Assembly (NCBI GenBank): GCA_963694825.1
Contig: CAVOEV010000002.1
Span: forward strand, 1-64,000
DNA length: 64,000 bases
DNA from: UBA8437 sp963694825
GTDB lineage: Bacteria; Planctomycetota; Planctomycetia; Planctomycetales; Planctomycetaceae
Direction of reading: 5' to 3'
The number at the start of each line of letters is the position of its first letter. Within the stretch, counting starts at the first letter, position 1. Shown in pieces: positions 24,966 to 34,577 of this stretch. Position numbers and translations under genes: made by a program. The notes beneath the pieces are model-generated. The model ran no database searches. It was given only the letters and a program-made list of their open reading frames with translations, and was not told the origin of the DNA.

Positions 24966-25538
24966 ATGATCCTGACCGGGTCGGAAATCAGCAGGCAGTT
25001 GGGCAACAACATCCAGATTGAACCGTTCAACCCCGAGCGGCTTAATCCCAACAGCTACAATCTCAGCCTCCACGATGAACTCCTTGTTTACGAGGAGATC
25101 GTATTGGACATGCAGCGGCCCAATCGCTTTCGTCGTTACACGATTCCGCCCGAGGGATTCGTGTTGAATCCGGACCAGTTGTACTTGGCGCGAACGGTCG
25201 AGCGGACCGAGACTCGCAATCTGGTGCCGATGATCGAGGGTCGCAGTTCCGTCGGACGACTCGGTCTGTCTGTCCACTGCACCAACAGTTTTGGCGACAT
25301 CGGCTTCAGCGGCTACTGGACTCTCGAAATGTTTGCCGTGCAACCGGTTCGCATCTATGCGGGCGTCCCGATTTGCCAGATCTCCTACCACTCCATTTTG
25401 GGTGAAGTGACCGAGTACCGCAGCGACAAGTATCAGCACAACGAGGACATCCAGCCGAGCCTGCTGTTCAAGGAATTCCAGCAGCAGCAGCTGGATCCTC
25501 AGATGCGGCTGAGTTTCGGGCAGGAGATGGCCGAGTAG
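24966..25538 (+). CDS. dcd: dCTP deaminase
   Basis: 190 residues from the ATG at 24966. Conserved blocks are LTGSEISRQL, LNPNSYNLSLHDELLVYE, VPMIEGRSSVGRLGLSVH (nucleotide-binding EGRSS) and GDIGFSGYWTLEMFAVQPVR, which contains the catalytic glutamate. It turns dCTP into dUTP, or directly to dUMP in bifunctional members; which type cannot be told here. The upstream frame to 24879 is not supported by the family. Confidence 0.92.
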   Translation: MILTGSEISRQLGNNIQIEPFNPERLNPNSYNLSLHDELLVYEEIVLDMQRPNRFRRYTIPPEGFVLNPDQLYLARTVERTETRNLVPMIEGRSSVGRLGLSVHCTNSFGDIGFSGYWTLEMFAVQPVRIYAGVPICQISYHSILGEVTEYRSDKYQHNEDIQPSLLFKEFQQQQLDPQMRLSFGQEMAE

Positions 25539-25548
25539 TCTGGCGTGG

Positions 25549-25577
25549 TGTCATCCCTCGCTGGGCTCGGAATGACA
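25549..25577. repeat. Imperfect inverted repeat between convergent genes
   Basis: TGTCATCCC and GGAATGACA form an 8-of-9 pair stem with an 11-base loop between the dcd stop and the stop of the large membrane protein. No T-run. It may act as a bidirectional RNA 3' end or be one copy of a dispersed palindromic element. Confidence 0.45.
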
Positions 25578-25622
25578 TGTGCGTTGGTGTTTCCCGACGA
25601 ACCCATGTTCTTCAACGCCCCA

Positions 25623-28600
25623 CTAGGGTTCGGATCCAAACATTTCGGACTCGACCGGGATCATTTCCATCGGTCCCACGCTATCGAGCAGTTCGAGTGG
25701 TTTGTTGGTGATTTGCGAGATGTAGAATTGAGCGAGGGCTCTGAGGTGTGAGTCGGGGACATCATCGAGCAGTCGAGTCAGTTCGTCTCCAGCCTGGTTC
25801 ACACGTCCGGCTTCGAGGTGACTCATGGCGACGTTGAACACGAGTTCGCTTTGCATGCTGGGGTGCATGAGCACGAGGTTCATGGTCGAGTTGATTTGAT
25901 CGAATGGCCATTGTTGTGGCCGAAGCACCAGCGGCAGATTTCTCAGGGAATCTCCCAACCGTTGCTGTTCGAGTTGAGCCAGTTCGCCTCGCCACAGCTG
26001 GTTGGCCTGGTCGAAATCGCCGTAGGCCAATCGGCTGATGGCCAGAGTGGTTCGGTTGGTTCCTTGTCCGCTTTGTTCTCCGAGGTCCTGGAACATTTCA
26101 TCGAGCGTCATGGCAGTAGCTTCGTCGCGGAACACTCCGGCTTCCATCATCCACTGAGCCTTGAGCAGCAGGGCTTCGGGTCCTGCGGATTTCTCGACGT
26201 CTTCGTTGATCAACTGCAGTGCGGTGAGAATAAACACGTTGCGTCCGGGTTGTTCCTGGGTGAGCATCATTGCGTATTCGAACCGATCCGGCGTGTCGCT
26301 CCCGTCTTCGGGGTGGAAGGTTCTCTGGAGTTCTTTCCTGACCGGTTCGACGTTGCTGATGAGTCGTTGCAGTGGGTCATCAACCTGTTGCCTGCGGGCT
26401 TCGATTTGCACTTCGCTGGCTCCGCTTGGCAATCGAGTCAATTCGTCGAAGCGTTTCAGGGAATCCAGAGCGAGGTCAACTCGATTGAGTCGTTGAAAAC
26501 GCTGGTAGCGGATGAACAGGGCTTCGATGTTGTTCGGATCGAGTTCGAGTGCCTGGTTCAGAGCGAGGATCGATTCGAAGTACCGTCGTCTGGCCCACGG
26601 TGTGGCCAGGTCGGCACCTCGAAAGGCCAATTCGATATCATCGAGGCAGGCGTAGGCGATGCCCAGGACGAGGTATCCATCGCTGGAATCCGGCGTGAGA
26701 CTCAGACCTTCGTTCGCCGAACGGATGGCCACGTGAGCCACCGCAGCGGTGTCGCCGAGGATTCTCAGAGCGTGCCGGCTGTTGGGGCCTCCGGTGAGGT
26801 CTTGGTTCGCCACCCTCATGGCGACCTCCTGCAGGGCTTGCAGGAAGTTGGGGCTGGACTGTTGCATCTTGAGGATCTGGGCCAGGTGATTGCCTCGAGC
26901 GATCTCGGGCACGAGCGTCTTATGTTGTTGCCGCAGGAAGCGGATGTAGGAGTTGTTTCCGCGTGCGAGTTCCGGTCTGGGATCGAGTTTTTCGGCGACG
27001 GTCCGGTAGGCGTTCTTGGCAAAGTCGTTGTTGTGTTTGTCGAGGTATCCGGTGATCGTTTTCGCGGCATCGGCCTTGCGATAGAACACGGCGGTAGTCG
27101 CACCGATCCGCACCAGTTGCCAATGATTGGGGTACTGGATCAGGTCGAACATCGAGGTGTAATCGGGCGACGAGGGGCCATGGAGCCGGGGCAGGACGTG
27201 GGTAATGCTGTGATCATCGAAGGTCTTTTGCCAGAGCGGTGCGAGTCCAACTTGGGCGTGTTTTGGTATGGATGCGTTGACATCGAGGTCGGATTTGTCG
27301 ATCGATTGGCGTGTTCCTGGTCCACCGGGCGGGAGGATGACTTCGATCGCATCGTCGGTTTCTACGGCCACCTGGACCCTGAGCAGTTGGCGTCCGTCGT
27401 CTGAGCCGACCACCAGTCGTCGCAGTCTGAGTGCCGTGCGGGTCCGGCGGTGCAAGGCCAGTAGGTCCTGGTCTCCGCGTCCCGAATACAGCCGCATCCG
27501 GTTGTCGATGAAGGGGCGATGGCCGACCCAGATCATCAGGTCACCCTGTTCGGGGACGAAGTTGAATCCACGGTGCGTTTCGTCCTGACCCAGATCCCGG
27601 TAGACCACCAGTCGGCCGGCGGTGGCCACGACCAGGTAGTCATTGCCGGGCGTGGTACCTCGGATCGTCCAGGTCCGGCCCGGACGTCGTGTTGCGATCG
27701 TCAGGTCGTCGGGCAGTGAAATTTTGTTGCCGGTGAACTGTTTTCTGAGTGTGGCGTTGAATTGGCCTCGGTCGAGGTCTTCTGAGAGGTCGCTCGAGAG
27801 AGTGAACAGGCGTTCGTTGAGATCGGTGCTCAGGCCATCGATGGTCGATGCCAGGCCGGGAGCGAGTCCCAGGCCGAGCTTGCGGCCTCCTTCGGGGGTC
27901 AGCCGGCCGAGGATCGCCAGCAGAGCGACAGCAAATAAGCCCAGCACCGTCAGCGAGCGGCCACCTCGAGAAAACAGCAACTCACGACGCTCGATGGTGT
28001 ATTCCTGAGAAAACGTCGCACGGTACCAGTCTTGGGCATTGAGTCCGGCCAGGACCGCCGCGACCAATGCGGCCGGAGCCAGCTCGCGGATTCCCAGAAA
28101 CGCCAGCATGGTCAGGCCCACCAGCACGGCCACGTGTCCGGTATGGGCTCGACGCCGATTCACGTACAGCGTGACCGCGGCTGCCAACAGAACCAACAGT
28201 CCGGCGATCACGTGATAGTTCAGCCAACTCCAATTGCCCCACTCGCCCTGGTGCACGACGATCGCCGTCAACGGGAAGTACTGCAGGCGATCGATGCTGG
28301 CGGCCTGGTCGAATGTCAGCACGTTGTAGGTCTGCCAGGCTGGGTACTCGGTGCCGTAAAGCACCAGTGGAGCTAGCAGGGTGTGGACGTGAAACGGGTT
28401 GACCAGGCAAGCCAGGGCCACGGCACCGGTCACCTGCCAATACAGTTTCCGCTCACCCGGACGACTCATGCCGGGACGGTTCCCCAGCCATTCGCCAAGA
28501 CCGTAGAGCACCAGCACCAGCAGTCCGATCCAGGCTCGTGGATCAAGGTTGACCCACACCAGTTGCACGGCGACCAGCGACCACAGGTCACGAGAACGGC

Positions 28601-29345
28601 TGGTGAGTCCAAAGCGGTGCAGCAGCCACAATTGCAGCACCAAGCCGAGCAGCGTGATCGATTCGGGACCGGCGACGAACTGGGGAAACGCCGCCAGTAA
28701 TGCGACTGCGGCCAGAATCGATGTCCACCAGCTGGGCAGGCCGGGACGAGAAATGTGGACCAGAAGTCCCAGAGTCAGACCTGCCAAAACCGCAGCAAAC
28801 AGCGACAGATAGATGTCCTGTCCGGGGAGCGAGTACAACGCGGCAAGGAGCAGGTCGGTGCCCCAGCCCAGGTTGACCCAGGTGCGATCGGTGGCCGTCA
28901 GGCTGAAGACGTCGGTCGCGGGAGGCAGCAGGCCGTGCGAGGCCATGTGCTGGCCGCTGGCTGTGCGCAGCAGTGTGGTCGATTGGTGGATCCCGTAGCA
29001 GCCCAGCAGAATGGCCAGCAGCACGACGGCCCACCGCAGCATGAAATCGCCACGCTCGGCCTCCTCCTCGACCAACTCCGGCGTCAACGGCTCGTACTCG
29101 GGCAAGTCGTCCTCACCGTCCGTCTCGACATCGGGTCCCGAAACTGACTCGTCATGCTCGACCGTGTCCGGATCGGCCACGACGTCCGTGTCGGTCGCCG
29201 GTGCCATTTCAGCTTCGGCATCGGAGGTGGGTGATGCCGAGTCGGACTCGGAAACCGATTCCGCTGCGGGCGACTCGTTCGTTTCGTTCGAGTCGTCAGC
29301 AGGTGGTGTGTTGTCGTGTGTGGGTGTTTCGTCGTCGCGATTCAC
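25623..29345 (-). CDS. Large polytopic membrane protein with C-terminal TPR-like region
   Basis: 1240 residues from a GTG. Residues ~1-100 are highly acidic (Asp/Glu/Ser/Thr). Residues ~105-490 hold about ten membrane segments (first at FMLRWAVVLLAILLGCYGIH), with the loop WVNLGWGTDLLLAALYSLPG typical of planctomycete GT-C-like membrane proteins. A large soluble region follows, and residues ~880-1010 show helical pairs resembling tetratricopeptide repeats (LVLGIAYACLDDIELAFRGA, ALNQALELDPNNIEALFIRY). Function unknown; a role in envelope glycosylation or complex assembly is a guess. It is alone on this strand after serS. Confidence 0.7.
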   Translation of the reverse strand: MNRDDETPTHDNTPPADDSNETNESPAAESVSESDSASPTSDAEAEMAPATDTDVVADPDTVEHDESVSGPDVETDGEDDLPEYEPLTPELVEEEAERGDFMLRWAVVLLAILLGCYGIHQSTTLLRTASGQHMASHGLLPPATDVFSLTATDRTWVNLGWGTDLLLAALYSLPGQDIYLSLFAAVLAGLTLGLLVHISRPGLPSWWTSILAAVALLAAFPQFVAGPESITLLGLVLQLWLLHRFGLTSRSRDLWSLVAVQLVWVNLDPRAWIGLLVLVLYGLGEWLGNRPGMSRPGERKLYWQVTGAVALACLVNPFHVHTLLAPLVLYGTEYPAWQTYNVLTFDQAASIDRLQYFPLTAIVVHQGEWGNWSWLNYHVIAGLLVLLAAAVTLYVNRRRAHTGHVAVLVGLTMLAFLGIRELAPAALVAAVLAGLNAQDWYRATFSQEYTIERRELLFSRGGRSLTVLGLFAVALLAILGRLTPEGGRKLGLGLAPGLASTIDGLSTDLNERLFTLSSDLSEDLDRGQFNATLRKQFTGNKISLPDDLTIATRRPGRTWTIRGTTPGNDYLVVATAGRLVVYRDLGQDETHRGFNFVPEQGDLMIWVGHRPFIDNRMRLYSGRGDQDLLALHRRTRTALRLRRLVVGSDDGRQLLRVQVAVETDDAIEVILPPGGPGTRQSIDKSDLDVNASIPKHAQVGLAPLWQKTFDDHSITHVLPRLHGPSSPDYTSMFDLIQYPNHWQLVRIGATTAVFYRKADAAKTITGYLDKHNNDFAKNAYRTVAEKLDPRPELARGNNSYIRFLRQQHKTLVPEIARGNHLAQILKMQQSSPNFLQALQEVAMRVANQDLTGGPNSRHALRILGDTAAVAHVAIRSANEGLSLTPDSSDGYLVLGIAYACLDDIELAFRGADLATPWARRRYFESILALNQALELDPNNIEALFIRYQRFQRLNRVDLALDSLKRFDELTRLPSGASEVQIEARRQQVDDPLQRLISNVEPVRKELQRTFHPEDGSDTPDRFEYAMMLTQEQPGRNVFILTALQLINEDVEKSAGPEALLLKAQWMMEAGVFRDEATAMTLDEMFQDLGEQSGQGTNRTTLAISRLAYGDFDQANQLWRGELAQLEQQRLGDSLRNLPLVLRPQQWPFDQINSTMNLVLMHPSMQSELVFNVAMSHLEAGRVNQAGDELTRLLDDVPDSHLRALAQFYISQITNKPLELLDSVGPMEMIPVESEMFGSEP

Positions 29346-29415
29346 GGCGATGATCTCGGGATGAAGTGGAGAATGTGATGAATGAAGAGCGAGCGATGCA
29401 GCGACGTTGACGGGT

Positions 29416-30696
29416 TCAGCCGATTTGGTCGAGACCGACCCAAGTTCTGAGGACTTCGGGGATGCGGATGGTGCCGTCGGCTTGCTGGTGGTTTTCGAGT
29501 ACTGCGATCAGAGCTCTGGAGACGGCGACGGCAGTGCCGTTGAGTGTGTGAACGAATTCGGTCCCCTTCTTGCCGGGTGTGCGGCAGCGGATGCCCAGCC
29601 GTCGGGCTTGGTAGTCGGTGCAGTTGGACGCCGAAGTAACTTCTCCGAACTCGCCCGACTCGCCCCGTCCGGGCATCCAGGCCTCAAGGTCGAATTTCCT
29701 GTAAGCCGGTCCACCCAGGTCTCCGGTGCACGTGTCGACCACTCGGTAGGGAATCTCCAATGCCTGAAACAGTGCTTCCTCGATTCCTACGACCTGATCG
29801 AGCAGCGAGTTGGATGCCTCGAGTGTCGGTTCACTGAAGCCGAACATCTCGACCTTGGTGAACTGATGCACGCGATAGATGCCTCGGGTCGCCCGCCCGT
29901 GGGCTCCGGCCTCGGTGCGGAAGCAGTGCGAGATGCCTGCGTAGCGCAGTGGCAGTTCGTCGATGTCCAGGATCTGGTCTCTGAGTGCTCCGCCGAGAGT
30001 GATTTCGGCGGTGGCGACGAGGCTGAGGTTGGAGTTTTCGATGGAGTAGATCTGGGACTCCGGTCCGCGAGGCAGGAATCCGATCCCTTCGATGATCTCG
30101 TCTCGAGCCAGGTCGGGCGTCGTCATCAGGGTGAAATTCGCTTCGCGGAGTCGCGAGACGGCGAATTGGACGAGGGCCAGTTCGAGCAGCACGGCTTCGT
30201 TCTTGAGAAAATAGAAACCGTGGCCAGCGACTCGAGTTCCCGCGTCGAAATCGATCAGGTCGTGCTTTTCGGCCAGGGCCACATGATCGAGCGGTTGAAA
30301 GTCGAAGTCGGGCAACTCGCCCCACCTGCGGATTTCCACATGCCCATCGTCGCCCGAAGCCACCGGGGCGTCGGGATGCGACATGTTCGGCACGCAAGCC
30401 TGCTCGGCTCGCAACTCGGTCTCGACACCATCCAATTCTCGTTCGAGTTCCTGCAGTGTTTCTCGCAATTCTCGACCGCGACCGATCAGAACCTGCTTGG
30501 CCTCATCGCTCTCGGCAGTCGGGATCCCCGATGAGGTCGCTTTTTGTTCGCGTCGCACCTCGTCACAGCTGGTGATCAACTTGCCACGTCGTCCTCTAAG
30601 AATGACGATCTTGTCGAGATCGACGTCGACACCGCGATTGCGGCAGTTGGTGGCGACTTCGTCGAGATGATCACAGATGTATTGCAGGTCGAGCAT
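29416..30696 (-). CDS. serS: Seryl-tRNA synthetase
   Basis: 426 residues from the ATG at 30696. The N-terminal coiled-coil arm (about 1-110) includes LRGRRGKLITSCDEVRREQK. Class II motifs follow: motif 2 in SHCFRTEAGAHGRATRGIYR and HQFTKVEMFGF, motif 3 near TLNGTAVAVSRALIAVLEN. It charges tRNA-Ser and tRNA-Sec. The frame is open 99 bases upstream through a pyrimidine-rich repeat, but family alignment fixes the start at MLDLQYICDHLDEV. Confidence 0.96.
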   Translation of the reverse strand: MLDLQYICDHLDEVATNCRNRGVDVDLDKIVILRGRRGKLITSCDEVRREQKATSSGIPTAESDEAKQVLIGRGRELRETLQELERELDGVETELRAEQACVPNMSHPDAPVASGDDGHVEIRRWGELPDFDFQPLDHVALAEKHDLIDFDAGTRVAGHGFYFLKNEAVLLELALVQFAVSRLREANFTLMTTPDLARDEIIEGIGFLPRGPESQIYSIENSNLSLVATAEITLGGALRDQILDIDELPLRYAGISHCFRTEAGAHGRATRGIYRVHQFTKVEMFGFSEPTLEASNSLLDQVVGIEEALFQALEIPYRVVDTCTGDLGGPAYRKFDLEAWMPGRGESGEFGEVTSASNCTDYQARRLGIRCRTPGKKGTEFVHTLNGTAVAVSRALIAVLENHQQADGTIRIPEVLRTWVGLDQIG

Positions 30697-30725
30697 CGAG
30701 AGGTCCGGGCCGTGAGAGACGAGTT

Positions 30726-30761
30726 GGAGGAGAAGGGGTGGAGGAGAAGGGGTGGAGGAGA
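30726..30761. repeat. 14-bp purine/pyrimidine tandem repeat upstream of serS
   Basis: About 2.6 copies of ggaggagaaggggt; on the serS strand it is a CT-rich tract 30-65 bases before the start codon. It lies between the FHA gene stop and serS. Confidence 0.75.
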
Positions 30762-30791
30762 CGCAAAGCGACGGGGATTGCCAGTCTACGG

Positions 30792-31334
30792 TCATCGATC
30801 GGGTAGAGGCAGGATGTTCGAATCGTCGTCATTGTAGTTGCCGTTTTGATTCAGAGGAATCACATCGCCGTTGTCGTCGTCCAGTGCGGGACCGGGCACG
30901 ATGAGCAGTTCCGAGGAATCCGTCTCGTACAGGGGTTCGGCCACAAGCACGTCGTCGCCCGGATCGGCCACAGCAACGGGAAACTCGAGACTGGCTTCAT
31001 CGGAGTTGGCTTCGGGCATTTCGGGATGGGCTTGGGAATCCGAGTTGTCTTGCGTGGAGAGGCGGAAGCGGACATCACCGATGGCCAATTCGTCCCCGGG
31101 CTGCATCGTGCCGGTTCGTTCGATGCGTTCGCCGTTGATCCACACGCCGTTCATGCTGCCCAGGTCTCTGACCATCAGTCGGTTGTTGACGTGAGCCAGG
31201 CAGCAGTGTTTTCGTGACACTCGGCGACTGTCGCTCAGGACGACATCACATTCGCTGTCGCGGCCGATGAAGATCACCGGTTTGTCGATCGGTATCGACG
31301 GGGCGTCGGTGAGTGAAACGAGTCGGGCGGCCAT
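30792..31334 (-). CDS. FHA domain protein
   Basis: 180 residues. Residues ~20-95 are a forkhead-associated domain: VIFIGRDSECDVVLSD, RRVSRKHCCLAHVNNRLMV, DLGSMNGVWINGERI and LAIGDVRFRL, with the conserved GR, S-x-x-H and N-G residues for phosphothreonine binding. The C-terminal 85 residues are acidic and probably disordered. It presumably binds a phosphorylated partner of a Ser/Thr kinase; none is encoded nearby. It sits 95 bases upstream of serS on the same strand. Confidence 0.9.
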   Translation of the reverse strand: MAARLVSLTDAPSIPIDKPVIFIGRDSECDVVLSDSRRVSRKHCCLAHVNNRLMVRDLGSMNGVWINGERIERTGTMQPGDELAIGDVRFRLSTQDNSDSQAHPEMPEANSDEASLEFPVAVADPGDDVLVAEPLYETDSSELLIVPGPALDDDNGDVIPLNQNGNYNDDDSNILPLPDR

Positions 31335-31567
31335 GGCGGTGGATGGGGCAGGAGACGGGAATGGAACCAGAGGCCGGGACGCAGCCGAATCGGCTCCAGC
31401 CAGACTTCACATTCTACACTGTAGTCTCGACCCAACACACGTGCGGTTTTGGTCGAGCCGTACGTCGGCCGAGACTGCGAGTTCGATTGCGTCGGGCCGG
31501 TAACGCGATTGGGGGGATGCAGTCAAGCGGGAGCGATTGTACCGGTTGTGACGCCGTCAGGGTCCGA

Positions 31568-32356
31568 TTAACCGGGCGGGACTCCCAGCGACTTGCCGCC
31601 GTCGATGCCGATGGAGGTGCCGGTGATCATGGCCGCTTGGTCGCTGACCAGGAACAGCACCGAAGCGGCGATCTCGAGAGGGTCGATCATGCGGTCCCAT
31701 GCCTTGGCCAGTGGGCTGGCGTCGATCATGGAGCGAGTCAGCTGGTCGGGGTCATCGGCCGAGTCGAGGTCGGCGTTCATCATCGCGGTATCGCCGACGG
31801 GACCAGGGCAGACGGAGTTGACCCGGATGCGGTCTTTGGCCAGGCACAACGCCAGGCTGCGGGTCAGGCCGACCAGGGCCATCTTGCTGATGGAATAGAC
31901 CGGGTCGTGCGACCGCGGCAGCAACCCGGCGTTGCTCGACATGTTGACGATCGATCCTCCACCGGCGTCTCGCATCGGTGCCACCGCATGTCGGCAACCG
32001 AAGAAGGCTCCCTTGAGATTCGTGTCGATGCAGTTGTCCCAGTCGGACTCGGTCACATCCTCGATCGGCATCACCATGCCGATCCCCGCGTTGTTAACCA
32101 GGATGTCGAGCCGGCCAGTTCGCCGGACGGCATCGCCGATCGTCTCGGCCAGGTCCGACTCTCGTTTCACGTCACAGTTCAACTCGACAATCCCCAACTC
32201 TGCGAATCGACTGGTATTCTCGTCCAGATGTTTCCAGTCTGCGGCGAACACTGTTGCTCCGTGTTCGGCCAGCAGGATGGCTGTCGCCCGGCCGATGCCG
32301 TTCGACGCTCCGGTGACGACCGCCGTGCGGCCCGTCAGCTCAATCGTGGTGGTCAT
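31568..32356 (-). CDS. Short-chain dehydrogenase/reductase
   Basis: 262 residues. The Rossmann TGxxxGxG motif is VVTGASNGIGRA, the NNAG motif LDILVNNAGIG, the catalytic Ser in VNMSSNAG, and the YxxxK pair in PVYSISKMALVGLTR. The C-terminal TGTSIGIDGG is typical of the classical FabG-like SDR group. An NAD(P)-dependent oxidoreductase of unknown substrate. It is divergent from the PSCyt2 gene. Confidence 0.9.
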   Translation of the reverse strand: MTTTIELTGRTAVVTGASNGIGRATAILLAEHGATVFAADWKHLDENTSRFAELGIVELNCDVKRESDLAETIGDAVRRTGRLDILVNNAGIGMVMPIEDVTESDWDNCIDTNLKGAFFGCRHAVAPMRDAGGGSIVNMSSNAGLLPRSHDPVYSISKMALVGLTRSLALCLAKDRIRVNSVCPGPVGDTAMMNADLDSADDPDQLTRSMIDASPLAKAWDRMIDPLEIAASVLFLVSDQAAMITGTSIGIDGGKSLGVPPG

Positions 32357-32703
32357 CGAGCAGATTCTCTTTTCATTTGATTGCGTGTTGCGGCCGTCAG
32401 ATGAGGTGGATTTGTTGTGAGATGGATCTGTCTATGAGGTAGATTGCGGATCTTCGTGGATCGGCGATGCTAGCAGATCGAGTTGTCGGACGGATTATGC
32501 GGATGGTGAAAAGGAAGAGTGACTTGTTCAAGTCTGTAAACTGCAACGGGTTACACGGTTTTTCATGGTCCGGTCGTGGAAAAAACAAAAAAATAAAGAC
32601 GAAGGTTTTCAGATCCATTGTGGTTACAGGGGTGAAGTGGGAGTCTTTTCAGATAGAGTCGAACGAATTGACTGACGACACGGGCCCAGGGAGACTGGAA
32701 TCG
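32357..32703. promoter_or_regulatory. AT-rich divergent intergenic region
   Basis: 347 bases between the SDR (-) and PSCyt2-PSD1 (+) genes with no credible gene. It is clearly richer in A/T than its surroundings (for example the A-rich run around 32580-32598) and holds a perfect palindrome GACTTG-TT-CAAGTC at 32521-32534. An AGGGAG site about 10 bases before the ATG at 32704 serves the downstream gene. Likely carries promoters for both strands; the exact boxes cannot be named with confidence. Confidence 0.5.
32521..32534. promoter_or_regulatory. Palindrome GACTTG-TT-CAAGTC, candidate operator
   Basis: A perfect 6-bp inverted repeat with 2-base spacer, about 170 bases before the PSCyt2-PSD1 start, followed within 10 bases by TGTAAACT. 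Size and placement suit a dimeric regulator site, but no regulator is assigned. Confidence 0.35.
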
Positions 32704-34434
32704 ATGCAATCGTGGCGGGAAACAGGTGTGGTTGGAGGCAGGAGTGGCAGGTGGTGCCGGCTGGTATTGGCATCGGCCCTGGCGATTGGGATGGTCGTGC
32801 CGCAAGCGGTTGGGTTTGCTCAGCAGCGGTCGTCGGCATCGAAGCCGCTCGCTCGACGTCGAGTCGCCTCGAGTCCGGCGGTGCCGAAGGCGGCGTTGAC
32901 CGGATCGGCTCGAGAAATTGTCGACTACACGAACACTCAGATTCGGCAGGGCTGGACGGACAACGAGGTCAATTCGTCGTCGGTGGCGGGTGATGCCGAG
33001 TGGATTCGTCGAGTGCACTTGGATTTGGTCGGTGCGATTCCGTCGTTGGAAGCGGTCGAAGCGTTTCTCAAGGACCGCGACCCGGCCAAGCGGACCAAGT
33101 TGATCGACACGCTGCTGGATGATCCCGGCTACGTACGGAACTGGACGACGATCTGGAGCAACCTGTTGATTGGTCGCCAGACGCCTCGGCGAGTCAGCCG
33201 GTCGGGGATGCGGAAGTTCCTTCGCGAGGCGTTCGCACGCAACCGGCCGTGGGACAAGGTGGTTTACGATCTGGTTTCGGCCGAGGGGCATTTCGAGCGC
33301 AACGGAGCGGTCAACTATCTGCTGGCACAGATGACCATGGCCGACGATGGGGTCCAGGCGACAGCCAAGACGACCCGGTTGTTCATGGGGATCCAGGTCC
33401 AGTGCACTCAGTGTCACAACCACCCGTTCAACGACTGGCAGCAGAACCAGTTCTGGGAGTTCAACAACTTTTTCCGGCAGGCTCGCCGGGTCGACCATCG
33501 CAAGTACGATCCCACGAGTGGCCGCATGGTGGATGATTACTCGGAGTTGGTCTTCACGGACTTCAACGAGCGGGTCTTTTTCGAGCAGCGAGCGGGCACG
33601 TTACAGATGGTCGAGCCACGATTTTTTGAGACGCGAGTCACGGCCAAGCCGTCGACGGACCTGAGAAAGGAGCTGGCTCGTCTGATGGTAGCCGGCGACA
33701 ACCCCTTGATTGCCAAGTCGATGGTCAACCGTACGTGGGGTCATTTCTTCGGTTACGGTTTCACCAAGCCGCTCGACGACATGGGCCCCCACAACCCCTC
33801 GACTCATCCCGAACTGCTCGATCGTCTGTCACGAGAATTCGTCAAGGCTGGCTACGACGTCAAGCAGTTGATTGGCTGGATTTGCAATGCCGAGGCGTAT
33901 CACTTGACCAGTCAACTGGGTGTTGACAACGCGGTCGACAAACCGGCGGCCGGTGAGTCTCCGTTGTTCAGCCACATGTACGTCAAGGGGATGGAAGCTG
34001 AGCAGTTGTACGATTCGCTGATCGTGGCCACTGGGGCTCACAAGGCGGGTGGTGCGGGCTGGGCGGAATCCGAGCGGCAACGGCAGATGTGGCTGCGGCA
34101 GTTCGTGATTGCCTTTGGGACCGACGAGAACGACGAGGCAACGACCTTCAACGGCACGATTCCTCAGGCCTTGATGATGATGAACGGCGAACTGGTCTCG
34201 AAGGCGACGAGTGCCGAGCGAGGCAGTTTTCTGAACACGGTCTTGTCGGGTGCCGGCAGCGACACGTCGCGAGTCCGGCGGCTGTTTCTTTCGACACTCA
34301 CTCGAGAACCCACACGTCGCGAACTTGCGGCCGCTCAACAACTATTCAAGGAGAGTCGCGACAATCCGATTGCGGCCTATCAGGATCTGTACTGGGCTCT
34401 GTTGAATTCCAACGAGTTCATTTCCAACCACTGA
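32704..34434 (+). CDS. PSCyt2-PSD1 (DUF1549/DUF1553) protein
   Basis: 576 residues from the ATG at 32704. A signal peptide or N-terminal anchor is visible (WCRLVLASALAIGMVVPQAV), so the protein is exported. DUF1549 (PSCyt2) spans ~65-260 and contains the CxxCH sequence CTQCHNHPF (Cys234, Cys237, His238), a possible c-type heme site. DUF1553 (PSD1) spans ~300-560 (MVNRTWGHFFGYGFTKPLDD, THPELLDRLSREF). These domains are typical of planctomycetes and usually pair with DUF1501, which follows here. The N-terminal PSCyt1 cytochrome domain of many homologues is absent. The biochemical role is unknown. It is a close paralogue of 36605-38767. Confidence 0.88.
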   Translation: MQSWRETGVVGGRSGRWCRLVLASALAIGMVVPQAVGFAQQRSSASKPLARRRVASSPAVPKAALTGSAREIVDYTNTQIRQGWTDNEVNSSSVAGDAEWIRRVHLDLVGAIPSLEAVEAFLKDRDPAKRTKLIDTLLDDPGYVRNWTTIWSNLLIGRQTPRRVSRSGMRKFLREAFARNRPWDKVVYDLVSAEGHFERNGAVNYLLAQMTMADDGVQATAKTTRLFMGIQVQCTQCHNHPFNDWQQNQFWEFNNFFRQARRVDHRKYDPTSGRMVDDYSELVFTDFNERVFFEQRAGTLQMVEPRFFETRVTAKPSTDLRKELARLMVAGDNPLIAKSMVNRTWGHFFGYGFTKPLDDMGPHNPSTHPELLDRLSREFVKAGYDVKQLIGWICNAEAYHLTSQLGVDNAVDKPAAGESPLFSHMYVKGMEAEQLYDSLIVATGAHKAGGAGWAESERQRQMWLRQFVIAFGTDENDEATTFNGTIPQALMMMNGELVSKATSAERGSFLNTVLSGAGSDTSRVRRLFLSTLTREPTRRELAAAQQLFKESRDNPIAAYQDLYWALLNSNEFISNH

Positions 34435-34577
34435 GTTTGACATTCACCAGGCGGGAGAGGCGTGACTTGGCTGCAGCGCGTTTCGAAGGAATTCGACGAG
34501 TTGTCACGAGTGCGTCTTGATTTTACGAGTTTCCCGGCGATAACACATTCGTCGGGCCTCAAGAAAGGTAGGAACTG

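Noticed and set aside
25818..27404. 528-codon plus-strand frame inside the large membrane protein gene
   Set aside because: Antisense to a gene with clear membrane and TPR-like features; composition is that of a shadow frame in GC-rich DNA.
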